NCBI RefSeq assembly: GCF_038002825.1
Contig: NZ_JBBODF010000001.1
Coordinates: 2,294,001 to 2,358,000, forward strand
DNA: 64,000 bases
Source of the DNA: Paenibacillus sp. FSL H8-0048
GTDB lineage: Bacteria > Bacillota > Bacilli > Paenibacillales > Paenibacillaceae
Reading direction: 5' to 3'
Shown here: one piece after another, positions 58,079-64,000 of the stretch
Position numbering within the stretch: the first letter of the stretch is position 1
How the letters are laid out: every line of letters begins with the position of its first letter
Made by a program: the position numbers and the translations under genes
Notes under the pieces: generated by a model
Databases searched by the model: none
What the model saw: the letters and a program-made list of their open reading frames with translations, nothing else
Told to the model about the DNA's origin: nothing

Positions 58079-58097
58079 CGGCAGTTACCGGCAACAC

Positions 58098-58145
58098 AAA
58101 CAGGGTATTCCGCAGCAGCCTTCAGGCTGGCGGAATACCCTGTTT
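58098..58145. terminator. Bidirectional terminator
   Basis: Perfect 16-bp arms AAACAGGGTATTCCGC and GCGGAATACCCTGTTT, with an inner AGCC/GGCT pairing, between two convergent glycosidase genes. Confidence 0.88.
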
Positions 58146-58160
58146 CGTTATAAAGCCGGA

Positions 58161-61100
58161 TTACTTGTACAGGCGGCTGAGCAGGTTATAGATCACCTGC
58201 GCGCTCTCTGCACGGGTCAGCTGTCCCTGGGGGATGAACTGCCGCTGCTCTCTGCCCTCTACAAGCTTCAAGGCTGTAGCAGCATTGACATAAGCCTTCG
58301 CCCATTCACGAATGCCGGAAGCATCTGCATACCCTGCCGGTGGCGCTGCCATTGCCAGCTTCTCTCCCTGCTTGAACTCCAGGGCACGGACAGCCATCAC
58401 GGCCATCTCCTCACGGCTTATGGCCGCATCCGGTGCAAAGGAGCTGCGGCTGCGTCCATTGATGATCCCCTGACTTGCAGCTGCCTCTACATAAGTGGCG
58501 TACCACGCACCAGGATGGACATCTTCGAACGTTGTCTGTCCTTGCCCGGACTGTCCCAAGGCCCGCATCAGCAGCGCCGTAAACTCCGCACGGGTCACCG
58601 TCCGGGCCGGTTCAAAGGCCTCAGCGGTTACACCGGTAATGATTTGCTTCGCAGCCAGCGATGTAATTGCAGCAGAAGCCCAGTGAGTGCCCGGTACATC
58701 CTTAAAGACGGTATGCACCTCAAGCACCGCATACCTGCCGGATTGTGTAACTGCCGCCGTGTAGGAACCGTCCGTCTGGACTGCTCCCCCCATATACCGC
58801 AGCACACCGCCATCCTCCAGACTGAACACCCCCGTCCAATCCTTCGTTGGATGGCCTGTAAGCTTGAGTGTTAAAGTAACCGGTTGTTTGAATGAGTTAA
58901 CAGGCAGGCGTGTACCGTCATGCTTGACCAGTTGCAGCTTAAGCTCGTAGATTCCTGACGCCGCACTCGCTAACCTGTTCTCCGTACTGAGCCTGCGGAC
59001 CTCCTCCTGTACCGCAACCGGGCTAAGCGGACGAAGCTCCAGCAGGATTCGCGTGCTTTCAGCGTCCGCTTTCTTAACTAAGGCTTCAGCATCCGCAAGC
59101 ACCGCACTCGGTACCGTAACAGACAGCCCCTCCGATTGAATAACCAGTTCGTTCTTGCCCAGTAAGCCGGCTGCCTGAAGCGGCAGCAGTACCGCTGTCT
59201 TGCCCGGCTCCATGCGCAGCTCCACTCGGCCATCCGTAGCAGAACTGAGCTGTGCCTCACTGACTTCCTGGATATCTCCCGGAACCGCCGGAGAGCTAGG
59301 CGAAGGTGTAACCAACGGAGTCCCTCCGGATTCTCCACCCGGCACTGGTGTTGCTGTCGGCACTGGCGTCGGCACCACCGCCTCAGATTTCGCCGACAGA
59401 ATGACCGTACCGCCAGCATCTCTGCCCGGCAGATCAATGCTAACCTTCCCAGCCGCCGATACCGTATACTCCTTGCCGCTGTATTCATCCTTCACAGCAG
59501 ACAGGGGTTCATACGGAACAGGAATTTCCGCCTTCTGTCCTTCTGCTTTGCTGTTGATGACCGTCACAATATTCGTTTTGCCATACTGCTTGTTGAAGGC
59601 TAAGTACCCGGACTCATCATTACCTGCCAGCCAGCTGCGGGTTCCTCTGGCATACACCTCAGAATAATTCGCACGGATATTCAACAGCTTCTTGTAGTGA
59701 TCGTGAAGCCCCTGCTCCGCATCCAGCTGATCCCATGGCATATCGCTGCGGTTCCCGCTGAACTCGCCCTCGGCCATATTGCCCGCATTCTTGCCTGAGC
59801 GGCCCAGCTCTTCGCCGTAATAGACAACTGGCTGGCCTTTGGCTGTAATCTGCAGGGCAGCAGCAACCTTGAGCTTGCCTTCGTCTCCGTCCACGTATTC
59901 GGACAGGAAGCCGTCTTCATCATGGCTGCTCAGGAACTGCGCCATCATTCGGGTATTGCCGATTTTCGCTTCACGCTCCTGGAGATAGGCATCGACAGCG
60001 GTAATGGACCCGCCGGTGAACCGCTTCGCCTGCTCCTTGAAGCCGAAGTCCAGCAGCCCGTCCATCTGGCCGCTCTCCAGCGTTCCGCCGTCATTACCGG
60101 CGGTTCCGCCGAAGTATTCGCCCACCAGCTTGAAGCTTGGATCGATCGTGGCCAGCGCGTTTTTGAACGCTTTCCAGGTTGTATCCTCCACGTGCTTAAC
60201 CGTATCTACCCGGAAATAGTCAATTGTATCTCCGCGCTCTGTCCGTGCATTGTTCAGCCAGCCGGTCTGCCAGGCGATCAGTTTCTCACGGACCGCAGGA
60301 TCTTCGGTGCGGAAGTCTGGAAGCCCGCTCAGCTCGCCCCGAATGACATCCTTGTCTGCCTGTACTCCATCCGTGCGCAGCATTCCTGCGAAGCGCGCCT
60401 TATCCTCGGCCGTCACTCCAGGCTGCTCGTCGCTCTCCTTCAGCCCGTAGCCGGCATGATTGAGTACAACATCGACCATGATTTTGATGCCACGGTCATG
60501 CGCCTTGTCAATCAGCTCCTTGAAGGTGTCCATGTCGCCCAGATGCTCGTCAAGCTTCGTGAAATCCTTCGCCCAATACCCGTGGTAGGCATACTGCTTA
60601 CCGCCGAAGCTTACCCCTTGGTTGAAATCGATATTATCGACAACCGGTGTAATCCAAAGAGTGTTGATCCCAAGCTCCTTCAGGTAATCGAGATTATCGA
60701 TCATCCCTCTGAAATCGCCGCCGTGATACGCTTCAGGATGGGTTGTGTCCACATTCTCATTGTTATCAGGGTCGCCGTCCTTGAAGCGGTCAGTCAGCGC
60801 GAAGTAGATCCGGGCCTCATCCCAGTCAAAATCTGTCTTCGCGCCACTGTACGTTCTAGCCTTAACTTCTATCTCAGCCGTCTGCCGGTGCGCATTGCCG
60901 TACTGGTCCACCAGAACCACCGGAATATTCTTGTGTCCGGCTGTTACATTCTGCTTCACCGACACAGTCTGCTGCATCAGCCCGGTATCCAGCTTGACCT
61001 TAGCAGGTCCGCCCAGCTCTGTAAGATCGAGATAAGCATCCGTGTAGGACACTTCCTCCGCAGAGGCTGCTTTTACCGTAATCACAGCGTTCTCATTGAA

Positions 61101-64000
61101 GTTCACCGCAGGCGGGCTGACTTCTGCTGTAATCTGCACCTCCGGCTTGTGGTAGCGGATCACCGATTCGCCGTCCACCGTATTGTGCGGGTCTGTCAGC
61201 TCGCGGGTCACACCATCCTTGGTAACCATGAAGCTATATTTATAAGTGCCCTCCTGCAGTCCTTCCAGCCGGTAGCTGAACCACTCCTTGGCCGTATCAT
61301 ACGTCATCGGATACTCGGCTCCGTTCACCTTCACCTTCATTTCCGTAATGGCCGATATAGCCCCGCTGCGGAACAGCTCGTCATCCCGGTAGAGGAATGT
61401 TACAGCTTCTCCTTGCAGGAGCGGACCACGGATAGCCGGCATTACGTTAAGCTCCTGAACCATGCTGGTGACATAGACTTTGGTGAAAAGCTCGCCCGGC
61501 ACCAGCTCAATATAGCGGTCCTCCGCTATATCCTGTTTATTGTCCGCCCAGTCCAGCCCCTTGATCAGCACGAAGCCTACCCGGGTGGCCTCCTTGCCCA
61601 CCTCGATCAGCACGCTGGAGCTTGCGGAACCGCCTGCTGGCTCCGGCAGCTTGACCTCTCCGTCAGCGGCTCCGGTATACCAGAGCCATACGCTCCAGTC
61701 CTTGTAATCCTTGTCGGGACGAGTGTATGTGAACTGCACATACCGCTTGCCGTCCGCTGGCTTCGCTGCGACTTCAACTGTGACTTGAACAGACAAGCCG
61801 CCATACGTAATCGTTATGGTAGCCGTGCCCGCCTTCAGTCCCTGGATCAGCCCTTTGCCGGTAACCGTGACAATCTCAGGCTTATCTGATACATACTGTG
61901 CCTTGGCGGTGACTGTGCTTGAAGCTCCGTCATCGTAGGTGGCGGTAACCGCCGCCTGATGTGTGCCGCCCGCCTGTAGCGAATAGGCAGATTTGTCGGC
62001 GGCAAGCTTGGTTAACACCGCTGCCGGTGCCTCCTTGCGCAGAATCACGGAGGTCAGCGGGTCGATCGTAATCGACTCAGCGCTCAGGCGGAAGCCGCTC
62101 TGCTCCGCCGCAGCAATCGCTGCCGTACCGGCCTGGTCACTGTCGGCTACGACCTCAGCCCCGGACAGGTCCTCCGGTAAGGTCAACGTTCTTGCCTTAT
62201 TGTCGCCGTTCATGAAGACATAATAGATGCCGGTTCCATCCGTAGCCTTGCTGGAGTAGCCGATGACCAGATCCTGCTGCTGCATCTCGGGAGCCTGGAT
62301 CAGCTTGACATTGGCATTCACCAGCCCTATATCGCCCAGCCGGAAGGCATTGGTTGATTTCCTGAGCTGGATCAGACCGGCCGTATAGGCTCTGGTCTCA
62401 TTCTGTACCGGATGCTTCAACGCATCCGTTGCTGCTGCCCAGTCGAACTTATTCACGCTATCAGACGAATCGTAGGAATCGTGGATGAAATAACTGACCG
62501 ATTGGTCCCCGACATCCCGCACCTCGGTATATTTCTGCTCGGGAACGCCTGCCGCCATCCACTGCTTTGTGCGCCCGTATTCCTGTCCGGCATGGAGAAA
62601 AGCTGTGCCCTGTGAAGTCAGCAGCAGCAGATTGCCAAGCCTGATCCGCTTCTGAATCTCCAGCTCATTCTCCGCAAGCTGCGGATTCTTGCGGAGCGTT
62701 AAGGCAATCACATCGTGAAGTGTTAGATTGTCATGCGCCTCGATATAAGGCACCATATCGCCCGGATCATCCGCCGGAACATTGGAGGGCTGGGCCTTGA
62801 TATTGTTCAGGATCGTATTCAGATCACGTGCTCCGCCGGTAATGAAGCGCGGCTCTCCCTCCGAGCCGAAGCCCGATTTCAGCTCATTGCGGAATTCATC
62901 GGAGAACACGCCGACGCTGTCCGTTTTGTCCATCCATTTCTGGTCGGCACCTTGTCCCTTGAGCTCAGGCTCACCAGCATCTCCCCCGAAGGTAATCCAG
63001 CCTTCGCCGATGAACAGCGCCTTCGGATTGATGGCCTCCGCAGCATCATAAGCCGCCTGAACTGCGTCTGCTGTCGCGTCTCCCATCATGTCCCAGCGCA
63101 TCCCGTCGATTTTATACTCCTCGAACCAGTATTTTACCGAATCCACCATCAGCTTCTCGGCCATCTTGTGGCTGGTTGCCAGGTTGTTGCCGAAGCCGCC
63201 GATGAAGTTGCCGTGCGCATCCTGGAAGGCATAATATCCGGGCACAATATCGTTCAGCAATTCCTTCTTGGCCATATGGGTGTATACCACATCAAGAATA
63301 ACGCCCATTCCGGCCTCATGTACCGCATCAATCAGGCCTTTCAGCTCTCTAATCCGCGCTTCGGGGTCAGCCGGACGCTGGGAATACGCTCCATCCGGGG
63401 AGAAATAGCTGTGCGGATCATACCCCCAGTTGTATTCATTGCCCTGGGCCGAGTAATCCAGCTCCCGCTCATTCATCTGCGTCTCATCCCCGTAATACCA
63501 GGCCATGACCGGCAGCAGCTGAATATGGGTCACCCCAAGGGACTTGATATAATCCAGCTTTTTGGCAAAAGCTGCATAAGTGCCCCAACGCTCCCCGCCC
63601 AGACTGGACTGAATCGCTGGGTCGGAGGTGAAGTCCCGGATATGCGCCTCATAGATTACCGCATCCTCGCGCTCCTCATAGCCAGGAATATCAGCCGCCT
63701 GGAAATCTGGCGGATTCGTTGTGCTGAGATCAACAATGGCCGCCTTGCCGACCGTATCGCCGCCAGCGCCTGCTTCCCCTGCCGTATTCACGGTGAACAC
63801 AGCCATCGACTTGGCATAAGGATCAAGCACCTGCCGGGTGACCGAATCATTGGTGACCTCATACTGGTAGTAGAAGCCTCTCACATCCCCGGCACCCGGT
63901 GCACCTGCGAGATCAGCGGCTCTCAGCCGGGCCGACCAGACACCTTTTTCACCAGGGGTTAGCTCCACACGCCCAACCGTGCGGTCAGCATCGGCTGCAT
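58161..64000 (-). CDS. Multidomain amylopullulanase with two GH13 domains and SLH anchor (5' end outside window)
   Basis: Open to the window edge with no stop, so at least 1,946 residues; the N-terminus is missing. Numbering from the codon at 63968: pullulanase-type GH13 at about 100-600 (YNWGYDP at 179; catalytic Asp293, Glu322, Asp413); Big2-like domain 655-735; CBM41-like starch-binding domain about 742-845; beta-sandwich 846-945; second GH13, alpha-amylase type, about 1050-1480 (Asp1255, Glu1294, Asp1350); Pro/Thr linker 1531-1565; three SLH domains 1753-1935. It should hydrolyse alpha-1,6 and alpha-1,4 bonds of starch or pullulan while held on the cell wall. Exported, though the signal peptide lies beyond the window. 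Confidence 0.95.
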   Translation of the reverse strand, partial: AADADRTVGRVELTPGEKGVWSARLRAADLAGAPGAGDVRGFYYQYEVTNDSVTRQVLDPYAKSMAVFTVNTAGEAGAGGDTVGKAAIVDLSTTNPPDFQAADIPGYEEREDAVIYEAHIRDFTSDPAIQSSLGGERWGTYAAFAKKLDYIKSLGVTHIQLLPVMAWYYGDETQMNERELDYSAQGNEYNWGYDPHSYFSPDGAYSQRPADPEARIRELKGLIDAVHEAGMGVILDVVYTHMAKKELLNDIVPGYYAFQDAHGNFIGGFGNNLATSHKMAEKLMVDSVKYWFEEYKIDGMRWDMMGDATADAVQAAYDAAEAINPKALFIGEGWITFGGDAGEPELKGQGADQKWMDKTDSVGVFSDEFRNELKSGFGSEGEPRFITGGARDLNTILNNIKAQPSNVPADDPGDMVPYIEAHDNLTLHDVIALTLRKNPQLAENELEIQKRIRLGNLLLLTSQGTAFLHAGQEYGRTKQWMAAGVPEQKYTEVRDVGDQSVSYFIHDSYDSSDSVNKFDWAAATDALKHPVQNETRAYTAGLIQLRKSTNAFRLGDIGLVNANVKLIQAPEMQQQDLVIGYSSKATDGTGIYYVFMNGDNKARTLTLPEDLSGAEVVADSDQAGTAAIAAAEQSGFRLSAESITIDPLTSVILRKEAPAAVLTKLAADKSAYSLQAGGTHQAAVTATYDDGASSTVTAKAQYVSDKPEIVTVTGKGLIQGLKAGTATITITYGGLSVQVTVEVAAKPADGKRYVQFTYTRPDKDYKDWSVWLWYTGAADGEVKLPEPAGGSASSSVLIEVGKEATRVGFVLIKGLDWADNKQDIAEDRYIELVPGELFTKVYVTSMVQELNVMPAIRGPLLQGEAVTFLYRDDELFRSGAISAITEMKVKVNGAEYPMTYDTAKEWFSYRLEGLQEGTYKYSFMVTKDGVTRELTDPHNTVDGESVIRYHKPEVQITAEVSPPAVNFNENAVITVKAASAEEVSYTDAYLDLTELGGPAKVKLDTGLMQQTVSVKQNVTAGHKNIPVVLVDQYGNAHRQTAEIEVKARTYSGAKTDFDWDEARIYFALTDRFKDGDPDNNENVDTTHPEAYHGGDFRGMIDNLDYLKELGINTLWITPVVDNIDFNQGVSFGGKQYAYHGYWAKDFTKLDEHLGDMDTFKELIDKAHDRGIKIMVDVVLNHAGYGLKESDEQPGVTAEDKARFAGMLRTDGVQADKDVIRGELSGLPDFRTEDPAVREKLIAWQTGWLNNARTERGDTIDYFRVDTVKHVEDTTWKAFKNALATIDPSFKLVGEYFGGTAGNDGGTLESGQMDGLLDFGFKEQAKRFTGGSITAVDAYLQEREAKIGNTRMMAQFLSSHDEDGFLSEYVDGDEGKLKVAAALQITAKGQPVVYYGEELGRSGKNAGNMAEGEFSGNRSDMPWDQLDAEQGLHDHYKKLLNIRANYSEVYARGTRSWLAGNDESGYLAFNKQYGKTNIVTVINSKAEGQKAEIPVPYEPLSAVKDEYSGKEYTVSAAGKVSIDLPGRDAGGTVILSAKSEAVVPTPVPTATPVPGGESGGTPLVTPSPSSPAVPGDIQEVSEAQLSSATDGRVELRMEPGKTAVLLPLQAAGLLGKNELVIQSEGLSVTVPSAVLADAEALVKKADAESTRILLELRPLSPVAVQEEVRRLSTENRLASAASGIYELKLQLVKHDGTRLPVNSFKQPVTLTLKLTGHPTKDWTGVFSLEDGGVLRYMGGAVQTDGSYTAAVTQSGRYAVLEVHTVFKDVPGTHWASAAITSLAAKQIITGVTAEAFEPARTVTRAEFTALLMRALGQSGQGQTTFEDVHPGAWYATYVEAAASQGIINGRSRSSFAPDAAISREEMAVMAVRALEFKQGEKLAMAAPPAGYADASGIREWAKAYVNAATALKLVEGREQRQFIPQGQLTRAESAQVIYNLLSRLYK

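Noticed and set aside
59922..61889. A 655-codon open frame on the + strand
   Set aside because: It is antisense to the amylopullulanase, has no ribosome site and no family-like sequence. It arises from the GC-rich codon pattern of the real gene. The same holds for a 409-codon + frame at 62733-63962 and several others opposite to yfkAB, suf and mdxE.

Overview
The window reads as the chromosome of a spore-forming Gram-positive of the Paenibacillus type. The grounds are the cotJABC spore-coat operon, yhbH, the YfkAB radical-SAM protein, a very large cell-wall-anchored (SLH) amylopullulanase, copper-amine-oxidase-like stalk-domain proteins, strong AGGAGG ribosome sites with frequent TTG/GTG starts, and dispersed palindromic intergenic repeats. 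No rRNA, tRNA, prophage or CRISPR array was found.

Layout. 0.2-10.7 kb: an Rpn-type nuclease gene, cotJABC, a MITE-like element, a CorC/HlyC-type membrane protein, yfkAB, two HD-GYP proteins (one with a broken HD motif), uppP, a YunD-type phosphoesterase and a MoaD-like carrier. 10.8-18.1 kb: a beta-glucoside PTS gene (bglP) and its antiterminator gene licT, each behind its own RAT/terminator switch, then a heterodimeric ABC exporter pair. 18.6-25.7 kb: sufCDSUB behind a promoter with a Fur-like box, and a tandem-domain nitroreductase divergent from a MarR regulator, with palindromes between them. 25.7-32.4 kb: Dps, YunC and several small conserved or hypothetical genes, a repeat-bearing stalk-domain secreted protein, a lipoprotein and a methyltransferase.

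32.6-42.7 kb: one giant DUF11-repeat surface-protein gene (19 repeats, about 2,800 codons) in decay. It is split by an IS1182-family element with an exact 9-bp target duplication and further broken by three single-base frameshifts. Its start position reads ATT behind a perfect Shine-Dalgarno. 42.8-45.2 kb: yhbH and a PadR/DUF2812 pair under a self-overlapping palindromic operator.

45.6-64 kb: carbohydrate use. There is a GH4 glycosidase next to an AraC regulator that has an array of four hairpin repeats upstream of its promoter, a peptidase E, a chemoreceptor, and the maltodextrin ABC importer mdxEFG (no ATPase gene here). A GH13 neopullulanase and a two-catalytic-domain SLH amylopullulanase, cut by the window end, complete it. 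The obvious reading is that starch or pullulan is cleaved at the cell surface, maltodextrins are imported by MdxEFG, and the cytoplasmic GH13 enzyme finishes hydrolysis.

The most unusual material is non-coding or decaying: two MITE-like copies (2.6 and 55.8 kb), a short repeat shared between one MITE copy and a tandem array at 18.0 kb, the hairpin array at 48.3 kb, a promoter-terminator unit at 55.7 kb, and two genes whose best start positions read ATC and ATT.
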